DNA from: Anabaena sp. UHCC 0187
GTDB lineage: Bacteria > Cyanobacteriota > Cyanobacteriia > Cyanobacteriales > Nostocaceae
Direction of reading: 5' to 3'
Length of the DNA: 64,000 bases
Assembly (NCBI RefSeq): GCF_009712035.1
Contig: NZ_VILB01000010.1
Coordinates: 65,794-129,793, forward strand
Below are positions 27,628 through 37,577 of the stretch, in pieces; positions within the stretch are counted from its first letter, which is position 1, and every line of letters starts with the position of its first letter. Under the pieces are notes generated by a model that was not told the DNA's origin, searched no databases, and saw only the letters and a list, made by a program, of their open reading frames with translations. A program made the position numbers and the translations under genes.

Positions 27628-30600
27628 ATGCAGTTATACGAATTTTATCAACAGTTGCTACACTGTGTATATTCTAAATTAGCAGAACAAGCTGCGGAAT
27701 TAGAAGCTATTAACCAACGCTTACAAAAAGCGGAAGCAGCAGTCAGAGACAAGGAAGCTATCCTGCGTAGCTTTTATGATTCTGCACCCATGATGATGGG
27801 TGTGGTGGAATTACTAGATGATGATATTCGTCATTTATCTGATAATTCAACTACTGCTAGGTTTTTAGGAACTACTCCAGAGGATATACCCAATAAACTT
27901 GCTAGTCAAATGGGTAGGTCTGAAAAAGATATTCGCCAATGGATAGAATATTACCAAAAAAGTCAATACACAGGTGAATCTGTCCACTTTGAGTCTCAGC
28001 TAACGGTTAATAATATTCCTAAATATTTATCGGCTACAGTTAATTATATTGGCAGTGGTGATCATAATTATCCGCAATTTACATATTTTGTTGAGGATAT
28101 GAGCGCCCGTTTCATGATCGAAGCAGAGAGAGTTTATCTGTCAAATCTTTTGGAAGCTAGTTTAAATGAAATTTACGTTTTTGATGCCAAAACATTAGTT
28201 TTTCGGTACGTAAATCAGGGGGCGCTTCAAAACTTAGGTTACTCTTTGACAGAAATCCAACAAATGACACCTTTGGACATTAAACCAGAAATGACAGTGA
28301 TTAAATTCCAATCTTTAATTGCTCCCTTAATAGCTAGTGAACAAGAAATTATCCAGTTTCAGACTATTCATCAACGGGTAAATGGTAGTTTGTATCCTGT
28401 GGAAGTTCATTTACAACTGATGAAAGAGTTGGGGAAAAAAGTATTTTTAGCTGTTATTTTGGATATTACCGAGCGTCAAGAAACCGAAAAACAAGTCAAA
28501 TTTCAAGCCCAGTTATTAGCACAAGTTAGTGATGCAGTAGTAGCGGTTGATCTCAATCACCAGATTATTCATTGGAATACTGCTGCTGAAAAACAGTATT
28601 GTATTACTGCGGCAATAGCAATAGGTAAAAAGATCAATGAATGTTATGAATATCTTTGGATAAAATCAACAGATGAAGAAAATGCTTTTGCAGCTTTAGT
28701 CACTATAGGTTATTGGCAAGGGGAAAATATTCATCGCAAGCTGAATGGAGAAGAGATATTTGTTGAATCATCAGTGACAATTCTCAAAGACGAATATGGT
28801 AATCAGATGGGATTATTAAGTGTAATTCGAGATATTAGTGAACGGAGAAAAGCAGAAGTAGCTTTGCAACAGCAATTACAAAAAATGTTGCTACTTAAGC
28901 AAATTACTGATGAAATTCGCCAGAATTTGAAAACACAGGATGTTTTTGAAGCTGCTGCTGTGCAAATTGGCCAGGCGTTTGCTGTTAATCGCTGTCTCAT
29001 TCATACCTATAATGCTGAACCAGAGCCGCATTTACCTTTAGTTGCAGAATACTTAAATGGCAATTATCAATCAATGAAAGGAATAGAAGTTCCGGTTATA
29101 GGTAATCCTCATATTCAAGAAGTATTAAAAACAGATCTGGCAATTGCTACACCTGATATTGATAATGAACCATTATTGCAATCTGCTATTAATCTTTGTC
29201 ACCAATTGCAACTTAAGTCCTTGCTAACTATTCAGACTTCTTATCAAGGAAAACCCAATGGCATAATAGGCTTACATTATTGCTGGGAACAAGAGAATAT
29301 AAAGCCAAAAATTCGGAAATGGACACCTGATGAAATTGAATTATTAGAAGCTGTAGCTGCTCAAGTCGGTATTGCTATAGCTCAAGCAACTTTTTTGGAA
29401 ACAGAAACCTATAGACGGGAAGAATTAACACTAAAAAACTCAGCCCTAGAGCAAGCAAAACAACAAGCAGAAACTGCTAACCGTGCTAAAAGTGAATTTC
29501 TGGCTAATATGAGTCATGAAATTCGGACACCAATGAATGCTATTCTTGGTTTTGCGGATTTGTTGAAATCAGTAGTAATTGAAGATCGTTCTCGTTTTTA
29601 TGTTGATGCTATTGCTGCCAGTGGTAAAACTTTACTCAGATTAATTAATGATATTCTTGATCTGTCTAAGATTGAAGCTGGTAAACTCGAACTATATTAT
29701 GAACCTGTAAATTTGCGATCGCTAATTCAAGAAATTATCCATATTTTTAAACCTCTCTCAACTGAAAAAGAATTAAACCTATGTTGCCATATTTCAGAAA
29801 CAGTTCCTAATGCTATTTATATTGATCAAATTAGATTACGGCAAATTCTGTTTAATGTAGTTGGTAATGCTTTAAAATTTACAGAACAAGGATATATTCA
29901 AATATTTCTTCGCGCTCAAACATATTTTATAGAAAATGAAGAAAATATCTGGCTAGAAATTGCTATTAAAGATACAGGAATCGGCATTGATAGCCAAGAA
30001 CAACAAAGTATTTTTGAAGCTTTTGTCCAAAGTTATGGACAAAGTAATCGCAAATATGGTGGTACAGGTTTAGGACTAGCAATCACACGCAAATTAATCA
30101 ATATGATGGGGGGAATGGTCACAATTCAAAGTACCTTAGGTGAAGGTAGTATTTTTACTTTTGTATTTCCTCAAGTTTTACCTGCTACTGTGGTTAAAGA
30201 AATAACATCATCTCGTCAAGACGATAATTTCAACCAATTTTTACCCAGTAAAATTTTAGTAGTTGATGATATAGAATCAAATCGGGAATTAATTAGAGGA
30301 TATTTTGAAAAAACTCACCATTTCCTGATATTTGCAGAGAATGGAGAAGAGGCTATTAATTTAACCAAATTGCATCATCCTCATCTAATATTACTCGATT
30401 TGAGAATGCCTCGCATGGATGGAAAAGAAGCATTAAAATATTTGAAACAAGATCAAAATACCCAAGATATTCCCATCATTATTCTTACTGCTTCATCTCA
30501 ACAAGAAGAGCAGTTTGAACTTGAGAAAATCTGTCAAGGATTTTTACGTAAACCAGTTAGTCGTCAACAACTAGTTAGTGAACTCAAAAAACATTTAAAA

Positions 30601-30945
30601 TTGGGTCTTGTAATCCAAGAACAAACAAATAAAGAACCTGATATTTCTGATCCTACTACCCAAATAATATTAACTTGTCCAATTAATTTACCAGATTTAT
30701 TTATTAAGTTAGATCAAGAAGAAATAGTCTGGTTTACCTTACGTAAAACTCTTAAAATTCGTGAATTAAAGAAATTTAATCAACGCCTAAAAAAGTTAGC
30801 AAAAAACTATGATTGCCAGCTATTATTAGACTATGCTGATCATCTCAAAACTAATTTAAATACTTTTGATATAGTAAACATAACTCAGATCGTCAATGAT
30901 TTTCCATCTGTGCGAAAAACTCTCATTCAAGAATATACTTCTTGA
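27628..30945 (+). CDS. Hybrid histidine kinase, multi-PAS, GAF, HisKA, HATPase, REC
   Basis: A 1105-residue soluble sensor kinase. Order: coiled coil (1-50), three PAS-like domains (about 50-165, 170-285, 290-410), GAF (about 430-590), HisKA with phospho-acceptor His near residue 630 (LANMSHEIRTPMNAILGFAD), HATPase with GGTGLGLAI near 810, receiver from about 875 with Asp in LILLDLRMPRMDG, then a helical tail (about 990-1105). All catalytic motifs are intact. No membrane helix is present, so a cytoplasmic signal is sensed. The stop codon overlaps by 19 bp the end of the convergent REC-GGDEF gene, a possible functional partner. Confidence 0.93.
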   Translation: MQLYEFYQQLLHCVYSKLAEQAAELEAINQRLQKAEAAVRDKEAILRSFYDSAPMMMGVVELLDDDIRHLSDNSTTARFLGTTPEDIPNKLASQMGRSEKDIRQWIEYYQKSQYTGESVHFESQLTVNNIPKYLSATVNYIGSGDHNYPQFTYFVEDMSARFMIEAERVYLSNLLEASLNEIYVFDAKTLVFRYVNQGALQNLGYSLTEIQQMTPLDIKPEMTVIKFQSLIAPLIASEQEIIQFQTIHQRVNGSLYPVEVHLQLMKELGKKVFLAVILDITERQETEKQVKFQAQLLAQVSDAVVAVDLNHQIIHWNTAAEKQYCITAAIAIGKKINECYEYLWIKSTDEENAFAALVTIGYWQGENIHRKLNGEEIFVESSVTILKDEYGNQMGLLSVIRDISERRKAEVALQQQLQKMLLLKQITDEIRQNLKTQDVFEAAAVQIGQAFAVNRCLIHTYNAEPEPHLPLVAEYLNGNYQSMKGIEVPVIGNPHIQEVLKTDLAIATPDIDNEPLLQSAINLCHQLQLKSLLTIQTSYQGKPNGIIGLHYCWEQENIKPKIRKWTPDEIELLEAVAAQVGIAIAQATFLETETYRREELTLKNSALEQAKQQAETANRAKSEFLANMSHEIRTPMNAILGFADLLKSVVIEDRSRFYVDAIAASGKTLLRLINDILDLSKIEAGKLELYYEPVNLRSLIQEIIHIFKPLSTEKELNLCCHISETVPNAIYIDQIRLRQILFNVVGNALKFTEQGYIQIFLRAQTYFIENEENIWLEIAIKDTGIGIDSQEQQSIFEAFVQSYGQSNRKYGGTGLGLAITRKLINMMGGMVTIQSTLGEGSIFTFVFPQVLPATVVKEITSSRQDDNFNQFLPSKILVVDDIESNRELIRGYFEKTHHFLIFAENGEEAINLTKLHHPHLILLDLRMPRMDGKEALKYLKQDQNTQDIPIIILTASSQQEEQFELEKICQGFLRKPVSRQQLVSELKKHLKLGLVIQEQTNKEPDISDPTTQIILTCPINLPDLFIKLDQEEIVWFTLRKTLKIRELKKFNQRLKKLAKNYDCQLLLDYADHLKTNLNTFDIVNITQIVNDFPSVRKTLIQEYTS

Positions 30946-31895
30946 GGAAAATGATGAGCAATTACTCGATTACGTCCTTGATTTTTAGCTTGATAAAGTG
31001 CCTTGTCAGCCCGTTGAATCAGGACATCAATATCTGTATCACCCTTCTGATAGCTACCCACACCAATACTAACTGTGATTGATACTAATTTGTCATCAAT
31101 AGGAATCTTTATTTCTTCTATATTTACTCTAATCCGTTCAGCCGTAATTACTGCGGCTTGACTGTCAGTTTCTGGTAATAATGCCACAAATTCTTCCCCC
31201 CCAAATCTCCCTAAAACATCTATATTGCGTAAATATTTCATGACAGTTTCTGTCATGATAATTAGTACCTCATCTCCTATAGCGTGTCCATAAGTGTCAT
31301 TAACATTTTTGAAATGATCAATATCAATCATTAGTACAGATAAGGGACGATTATATCTTCGAGAACGTTGAGTTTCTTGTTCTGCTATATTTAAAAGATA
31401 ACGACGATTCCAAACTCCTGTTAATGAATCTGTATTAGCTAATTTTTCTAGACTTTTCACTAATTCTTTTTGCTCCTCCAGCATTTTTTTTAGTTGATTT
31501 TGTGTATATCTCAACTCTAAATGAGTCCTGACACGAGCTAAAAGTTCATAGGTATTAAATGGCTTGACTACATAATCAACAGCACCTTTGTCAAAAGCTT
31601 GTAATATATGCTCCTGTTCATTACTGGCAGTGATAAAAATAATCGGAATATCTGCTAAACTGAGATCAGATTTAATTTTGTCACATACCTCAAAACCATT
31701 CATATCTGGCATCATTAAATCCAATAATATTAAATCTGGACGTACCAATTGCATTCGTTCTAAAGCTTGGTTCCCACTGGAGGCTAAGGTAATTTCATAG
31801 CCTGCTGATTCTAAGGCTTGTGCCATAACTTGTAAATTTAGGAGGACATCATCTACCACCAAAATTAAGCAGTTCTCAGGATTAAGTCTTGTCAT
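30927..31895 (-). CDS. REC-GGDEF diguanylate cyclase response regulator
   Basis: A 322-residue PleD-like protein. The receiver spans residues 9-125 with Asp in LILLDLMMPDMNG, followed by a short coiled coil. The GGDEF domain (about 150-315) has active-site RFGGEEF and the upstream RNID, five residues before it, which matches the RxxD inhibitory site for c-di-GMP. It should make c-di-GMP when phosphorylated and be product-inhibited. Convergent with the hybrid kinase (19-bp overlap). Confidence 0.94.
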   Translation of the reverse strand: MTRLNPENCLILVVDDVLLNLQVMAQALESAGYEITLASSGNQALERMQLVRPDLILLDLMMPDMNGFEVCDKIKSDLSLADIPIIFITASNEQEHILQAFDKGAVDYVVKPFNTYELLARVRTHLELRYTQNQLKKMLEEQKELVKSLEKLANTDSLTGVWNRRYLLNIAEQETQRSRRYNRPLSVLMIDIDHFKNVNDTYGHAIGDEVLIIMTETVMKYLRNIDVLGRFGGEEFVALLPETDSQAAVITAERIRVNIEEIKIPIDDKLVSITVSIGVGSYQKGDTDIDVLIQRADKALYQAKNQGRNRVIAHHFPQEVYS

Positions 31896-32014
31896 AAAAT
31901 TCTTACCTTTTCCTTAGTTATTGCTATGGTTATTTAAGAAAATTAATTTTTATGATTTAGCTAAAAAAATATTATAAGTAAATATAACATCTTAACATGA
32001 TTTATCCAAATATT

Positions 32015-32716
32015 TTAAAGTCTCTGCCTGATTCTCATGAAAGTCGCACCGGTCACCAAAGCGGCAAATTGTCCCCAGTAACTGACACTAGAGAAAGAAC
32101 GACCACCGACAATGTTTAAACTACCTATTCCATAAAATGACTGCTGTACAAACCACCAAAATAAATAGAAAATAGCTGGTATTTCAACAGGTATATATAA
32201 AACTAATAAAGTCAGAACTGAATATATTTTTGCCTGGGGAAATTTGATGATATATGCACCTAAAATAGCTGCAATTGCTCCATTTGCCCCAATGATTGGA
32301 ACTGTTATATCCGATGATAAAATAATTTGGACTATGCCACAAAAAAAGCCAGCAGTTAAGTAAAGTAGTAAATATTGTTTATGCCCCAAAATACTTTCTA
32401 CCGTTTTCCCAAATACCCATAGAAACAGCATATTACCTAAAATTTGGCTAAAACTGCCATGGAGGAATAGCGACACCAGTAAAGAAAGTAACCGCCAAAA
32501 TACAACTACCCAAGCCGCAGAATTGTCAAAAAAAGCATTGGCAATTGCAATATTTATTTGCTCAGGGATAATCCCCCAATTATTAATTAAATTCCCTAAT
32601 TCATCACTCCAGTTTAATTTGACTTCCCAGAGAAATATCACTAGGTTAATCCCAACTAACCAATAATTAATAATTGGCTTTTGCCAACTGTGGATATTGT
32701 CATCTATAGGAATCAT
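32015..32716 (-). CDS. Rhomboid-family membrane protein lacking catalytic residues
   Basis: A 233-residue rhomboid-fold protein with six hydrophobic segments. It keeps HG (86-87) and LGNMLFLWVFG (93-103) of the second helix. The usual catalytic GxSG reads GANG at 143-146 (Asn145, codon AAT), and the catalytic His of the last helix is Gln216 (SYWGQFAALVTGA). Both dyad residues are missing, so it should be a non-proteolytic rhomboid. Rhomboid pseudoproteases usually bind or sort membrane proteins; the role here is inferred. Divergent from the kinase-TPR gene. Confidence 0.88.
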   Translation of the reverse strand: MIPIDDNIHSWQKPIINYWLVGINLVIFLWEVKLNWSDELGNLINNWGIIPEQINIAIANAFFDNSAAWVVVFWRLLSLLVSLFLHGSFSQILGNMLFLWVFGKTVESILGHKQYLLLYLTAGFFCGIVQIILSSDITVPIIGANGAIAAILGAYIIKFPQAKIYSVLTLLVLYIPVEIPAIFYLFWWFVQQSFYGIGSLNIVGGRSFSSVSYWGQFAALVTGATFMRIRQRL

Positions 32717-32835
32717 CTTAACTTTAGCATTTGGGTTACTGGTTTTTGGTTACTAATCAATATTTTTGCTTATCTTCTCATTTTTGTGTGGCAAGATTGT
32801 CATAATGTAACATTATAGTCAAATAGGCTGGTGAA

Positions 32836-34905
32836 ATGTTGGGAAACACCCTTGTAGGCAGATATCAAATTACCAATTACCTCGGAGGTGGAGGATTTGG
32901 TGAAACTTATGTCGCTAATGATACGCAATTACCAGGCTCACCTCAGTGTGTAGTCAAGAAACTCAAACCTCAGTCCACTGATATTTTACACCTGGAAATA
33001 GCTAGAAGGTTATTTGACACAGAAGCCCAAGTTTTATACAAATTAGGGATTCATGATCGGATTCCGCAACTTTTAGCTTACTTTGAAGAAAATGCCGAAT
33101 TCTATCTGGTTCAGGAACTTATTGTTGGTAATGATCTTAGTCAAGAATTAAAACCTGGTATAATCTTCACTCAAGATCAGGTAATTTGCCTATTACAAGA
33201 AATTTTAGAAATTTTGGACTTTGTACATCAACAAAAAGTAATTCATCGTGATGTCAATCCTCGGAATATTCTCAGACGGGAACAAGATCATAAATTAATT
33301 CTAATTGATTTTGGTGCAGTTAAACAAATTACGACAAAATTAGTAAATTCTCTAGATATTACTAAATCTACTGTTGCTATTGGCACACCCGGTTACACTC
33401 CAGGGGAACAAGCACAAGGCACACCAAAATTTAGTAGTGATATCTATGCTTTGGGAATTATTGCTATTCAAGCTTTAACCGGATTATCTCCTGAACAATT
33501 AGACAAAGATCCCGAAAATAATGAGATTATTTGGCAAAATTATGCCACTGTATCTCCAGAATTCGCACAATTTTTAAATCAAATGGTGTGTTATGATTTT
33601 CGTCAACGTTATGCTTCCGCGACCATAGCATTACAAGCCTTAGAAAACTTAAATAAAAATACATCGGGAACTATAGTTTTTTCTCCTGCTACTTTACCAA
33701 CTCAAGCAAATACTTCCAAAACTAAAAAAGGGATATTCTGGAAATTATTATTAGGAATATTTGTGTTAGGTATTGGTAGTGTTGGCGCAATATTTATGCT
33801 CAATCGTATCAACAATCAGAATGCTATAGAATTATATAATCAGGGAAATACTCTGATTCAATTACAACGCTATGAAGAAGCTTTAGCAATTTATGAAAAA
33901 GCTGTAGATATTAAACCTAGTTATTCTCAAGCTTTATATGGTCAAGGTAAAGCATTATTTCAATTAAAGAAATATCAAGAAGCTTTAATAGCTTATGATC
34001 AAGCCATTCAAATTCAACCTAATTATTTAGAAGCTTGGACTAATCGAGGTTTTGTTTTAGTCAGCCTCAAACGTTATTCGGAAGCCCTTGCCACCTTTGA
34101 TAAAGCATTACAACTAAAAAATGATAATCCTCAAGTTTGGCAAATTAAAGGTGATGTTTTTATAAAAATTAATCAATATAATAATGCAGTTAAAGCTTAT
34201 GAACAAGCGGTTAACTTGCAACCTGACAATGCTCAATTATGGTACAAAAAAGCATCAGCATTACAAAATCTTAAACAGTATGAAGAAGCAATTGTAGCTT
34301 ACAAAAAAGCCATAGAATTAAAACCTGATTATGAATTAGCTTGGTATAACTTAGGTAATTGTTCAGTTAATTTAAATCGTTATGAATATGCTTTACAGGC
34401 TTATGATCAAGCCGTACAGTATAATCAAAATAACTCCGCCGCCTGGTTATCTAGAAGTAATGTATTGATGACATTACGTAGATATCCAGAAGCAATTGAT
34501 TCTTTTAGCCAAGTTATTAAATCTAATCCTCAACAATATCAAGCATGGTATAATCGGGGTTGGGCATTGCATCAAGTCAAACGCTATCCAGAAGCAATAG
34601 AATCTTATCAGAAAGCTATTAGTTTAAAGGGAAATGATTATTTAGTATGGTATAATTTAGGAAATACACAATATAATTTACAAAAATATCAAGAAGCGAT
34701 CACTTCCTATAACAAAGCAATCCGCTATAAACCAAATCATTATCAAAGTTGGTACAGTAAAGGCAACGCCTTATTAAATTTGCAACAATATCAACAAGCG
34801 ATCACATCCTACGACAAAGCCATAGAATATAAACCAGACTACCAGCAAGCCATAGAAGCCCGCACAAAAGCCCAAAACATCCCCAAATTCCCCATCAAAT
34901 TCTAA
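32836..34905 (+). CDS. Membrane-anchored Ser/Thr kinase with TPR repeats
   Basis: A 689-residue protein. The kinase domain (residues 8-272) has LGGGGFGETY, CVVKKLKP and LILIDFGAVKQ. The catalytic loop reads VIHRDVNPRNIL, with Asn in place of the usual Lys after HRD. One membrane helix (about 303-322, LLLGIFVLGIGSVGAIFML) separates it from about ten TPR units (330-680), which would lie outside the cytoplasm. TPRs mediate protein binding. The catalytic Asp and DFG are intact, so activity is likely but not certain. Confidence 0.92.
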   Translation: MLGNTLVGRYQITNYLGGGGFGETYVANDTQLPGSPQCVVKKLKPQSTDILHLEIARRLFDTEAQVLYKLGIHDRIPQLLAYFEENAEFYLVQELIVGNDLSQELKPGIIFTQDQVICLLQEILEILDFVHQQKVIHRDVNPRNILRREQDHKLILIDFGAVKQITTKLVNSLDITKSTVAIGTPGYTPGEQAQGTPKFSSDIYALGIIAIQALTGLSPEQLDKDPENNEIIWQNYATVSPEFAQFLNQMVCYDFRQRYASATIALQALENLNKNTSGTIVFSPATLPTQANTSKTKKGIFWKLLLGIFVLGIGSVGAIFMLNRINNQNAIELYNQGNTLIQLQRYEEALAIYEKAVDIKPSYSQALYGQGKALFQLKKYQEALIAYDQAIQIQPNYLEAWTNRGFVLVSLKRYSEALATFDKALQLKNDNPQVWQIKGDVFIKINQYNNAVKAYEQAVNLQPDNAQLWYKKASALQNLKQYEEAIVAYKKAIELKPDYELAWYNLGNCSVNLNRYEYALQAYDQAVQYNQNNSAAWLSRSNVLMTLRRYPEAIDSFSQVIKSNPQQYQAWYNRGWALHQVKRYPEAIESYQKAISLKGNDYLVWYNLGNTQYNLQKYQEAITSYNKAIRYKPNHYQSWYSKGNALLNLQQYQQAITSYDKAIEYKPDYQQAIEARTKAQNIPKFPIKF

Positions 34906-35065
34906 TTCCCCTCAACTCTTTCTCTTTGCGCCTCTGCGCCTCTGCGTGAGAAAAAAATCATCCCATTAACTCAGCAACACCCTGAGACCTGACCAAAATC
35001 CAGTAAAATTTAAAATACAAATTATCTTAGACAAATCTCAAGTCCTGACAACTTGAGCCAAAATT

Positions 35066-36179
35066 ATGGACGTATTAGAACTAAAACGCGAAATCGAACT
35101 GTTATCTAGCCGCCTGGGTAAAACCCAGGACTATCTTTGACGTACCCGCACTCAAAGCCAAAATTCACGACTTAGAACAAATCTCAGCCCAAACAGAATT
35201 TTGGGAAGACCAAACCCAGGCACAAAACACCCTGCAAGAACTCAATGATCTAAAATCCCATTTAGATCAGTATTATCAGTGGCATTCTCACCTAGATGAT
35301 ACTAGGGTAGTAGTTGAGCTATTGGAACTAGAAACCGACACCGCACTATTGCAAGAAGCGGAATCTACCATTACCAAACTCAATCATGACCTTGACCAAT
35401 GGGAATTACAACAACTACTTTCCGGCATTTACGACGATAAAGGCGCAGTTTTGACAATTAACGCCGGTGCTGGTGGTACAGATGCCCAAGACTGGGCATT
35501 TATGCTGATGCGGATGTATACCCGTTGGGCAGAAGATCATGGTTATAAAGTCACCCTAGCCGAAGAATCAGAAGGTGACGAAGCCGGCATTAAATCTGCC
35601 ACCCTAGAAATTACCGGACGTTATGCCTATGGTTATTTGCGTTCGGAAATGGGTACTCACCGTCTAGTCAGAATTTCTCCCTTCAACGCTAACGGAAAAC
35701 GACAAACCAGCTTTGCTGGAGTCGAAGTCATGCCGCAAATAGATAACACCGTCAAATTGGACATTCCAGAAAAAGATTTAGAAATTAGCACCACCCGTTC
35801 TGGCGGTAAAGGTGGGCAAAACGTCAACAAAGTAGAAACCGCAGTCCGAATTGTTCACCTCCCCACCGGTCTAGCAGTCCGTTGTACAGAAGAACGTTCC
35901 CAACTGCAAAACAAAGAAAAAGCCCTAGCCCGTCTTAAAGCCAAGTTGTTAATCATTGCCAAAGAACAACGCGCCCAAGAAATTGCCGAAATTCGTGGCG
36001 ATATGGTCGAAGCCTCCTGGGGTAATCAAATCCGTAACTATGTATTTCACCCTTATCAAATGGTGAAAGACCTCCGGACAAACATGGAAACAACAGCCGT
36101 CACCGATATCATGAATGGTGAACTTGATATGTTCATTCAAGCCTATCTCAGACAAGAAAACCAAATAGTTGACGCGTAA
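35066..36179 (+). CDS. prfB: Peptide chain release factor 2, programmed +1 frameshift
   Basis: Release factor 2 ends translation at UGA and UAA. The gene begins at ATG 35066. After 24 codons the frame hits TGA at 35138-35140 in the context CTT TGA C, and the rest continues in the +1 frame from 35139 for 346 residues (about 370 in all, the family length). Motifs: SPF ([13 protein letters not shown]) for UGA recognition and GGQ ([14 protein letters not shown]) for peptidyl hydrolysis. The annotated frame must skip one base at 35138. It heads a run of same-strand genes with the DUF3285 gene and ybeY. Confidence 0.95.
35127..35141 (+). promoter_or_regulatory. prfB autoregulatory frameshift site
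   Basis: AGGACTATCTTTGAC: an internal Shine-Dalgarno-like AGGA, then CTT TGA C, the canonical release factor 2 slip site. Scarce RF2 favours +1 slippage and restores RF2, as established in many bacteria. Confidence 0.93.
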
Positions 36180-36339
36180 GTCAGAGGGAACAGGGAACAG
36201 GGGGAGAAATTTCTTCCTTTGCGTCTTTGCTCCTTTGCCTCTTTGCGCGAAACAAAATCAAGATATGTAACTCATCTTCCTCATCACCTATTCCCCCACA
36301 ACCGGTTACATTAATAAAAGAAATGATCTTCAATGAATT

Positions 36340-36495
36340 ATGGACAAATCTCCTGCCACAGAACCCCAACCTAGCTATGTCAAACTCGCCATGCGAAACA
36401 TGGTCAGAAAAGGCGGCACTTCCCTCAAACACTTTGCCCTAACTGCCGTAGGACTTTTATCTGTCCTTGTGGGTTTAGCATATCTTACCCGCTAA
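36340..36495 (+). CDS. DUF3285 small membrane protein
   Basis: A 51-residue protein (MDKSPATEPQPSYVKLAMRN at the start) with a basic region and one membrane helix (about 31-49, FALTAVGLLSVLVGLAYL). It matches the cyanobacterial DUF3285 family as I remember it and sits between prfB and ybeY, 13 bp before the latter. Function unknown. Confidence 0.8.
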   Translation: MDKSPATEPQPSYVKLAMRNMVRKGGTSLKHFALTAVGLLSVLVGLAYLTR

Positions 36496-36508
36496 GTGAG
36501 GAAAAATA

Positions 36509-37009
36509 GTGCCTCTACAGGTAGAATTATATTTAGAAAATTGTGTTGATGACTCTTCAGCAATTCCTCTCGAAACTTGGGAAAACTGGTTTTGGCAATG
36601 GTTAGAAATTCTTGATGATTATCTACCAACTGCACCTAGTTATGAAATCAGCTTGCGTTTGACAACCGACACAGAAATTCAAACCCTCAATTCTCAATAT
36701 CGTCAGCAGGATAAACCTACAGATGTGTTAGCCTTTGCATCTCTAGAAGCAGATTTACCACAAAGCGAAGAAATGCTGGCTTCTATGCCTTTGTATTTGG
36801 GTGATATTATTGTCTCTATAGATACAGCAAACCGTCAGGCACAACAGCAGGAACATAGCTTATCTACAGAATTAGCTTGGTTAACGGCTCATGGTTTATT
36901 GCATTTGTTAGGTTGGGATCATCCTGACGAAGAAAGTTTGATGGAAATGTTAACCCAGCAAGTTGTATTACTGAAAAAAATAGGTATTATTATTAACTTA
37001 GAGTTGTAG
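36509..37009 (+). CDS. ybeY: Endoribonuclease YbeY (16S rRNA maturation)
   Basis: A 166-residue protein starting at GTG, with GAGGAAAAAT just upstream. The zinc motif HGLLHLLGWDH (residues 127-137) and YRQQDKPTDVLAFAS are diagnostic. YbeY takes part in 16S rRNA 3' processing and ribosome quality control. Immediate neighbour of prfB and the DUF3285 gene. Confidence 0.95.
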   Translation: MPLQVELYLENCVDDSSAIPLETWENWFWQWLEILDDYLPTAPSYEISLRLTTDTEIQTLNSQYRQQDKPTDVLAFASLEADLPQSEEMLASMPLYLGDIIVSIDTANRQAQQQEHSLSTELAWLTAHGLLHLLGWDHPDEESLMEMLTQQVVLLKKIGIIINLEL

Positions 37010-37097
37010 ATGTATCTTGACAACTGCGAATCTTGGTAATTACTTTATAGTTGAGATATTTAAAATAGCCTACAATTACCTCAAAGTTTATCTGGCT

Positions 37098-37498
37098 GTC
37101 AGTAACTCAGCCCTAAAGGGACTGAGCTTGTAAGAAATTGCAAGCTGTACTGACCAGTTTAAGTCTTCACTGACTACGTTTTTTGAGTCACGACACCCTG
37201 GAATGCGTAGCTAGTTCCCTGCTCTGTCGCTTGTGATTAAACAGTTTCAAAGTCACTGAAACAGTGTTGCAAGCCTAACAAGCTCTTAAAACATTGACAA
37301 AGCTAACATTACCCCAGAAATGGGAGGCTCTTCGGAGCAACACATTATGCGTACAGAGTTGGGAAATTTGAATCGGTAATTGTCCCGTTGAAAGTACACC
37401 ACAAAAGTACCCCGAATTTCTTAACTCCAAGGCGGTAATGAAAAAAGATTCAAAGCGGTTAAAACCGCCCGTGTCGCTTTCCTTTCAGGGCTAAAGCC
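37098..37498 (+). ncRNA. Candidate structured RNA between ybeY and dgkA
   Basis: No ORF is present over about 560 bp, but the strand folds well. GTCAGTA (37098-37104) pairs with TACTGAC (37148-37154) around two hairpins: 37106-37126 (CTCAG-CCC-TAAA-GGG-A-CTGAG) and 37126-37145 (GCTTGTAA, GAAA tetraloop, TTGCAAGC). Further on are 37244-37262 (GTTTCA/TGAAAC), 37327-37338 (GCTC-TTCG-GAGC, a cUUCGg tetraloop), 37455-37468 (GCGGTT/AACCGC) and 37489-37498 (GGC/GCC, loop TAAA). Two standard RNA tetraloops and a three-way junction argue for a real RNA. A HEARO/omega-type RNA of IscB or IS605 elements is one possibility, but I cannot identify it. Confidence 0.55.
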
Positions 37499-37577
37499 AC
37501 GCTCGTTTCCCACTTACCGGATATCCTTATGAAAATCGGTAAATTCTTACTCCCTCATATCTCGTATTTTTGTGTCT

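Noticed and set aside
35322-36179. prfB as a truncated or pseudogene
   Set aside because: The upstream codons and the CTT TGA C site restore a full-length release factor 2.
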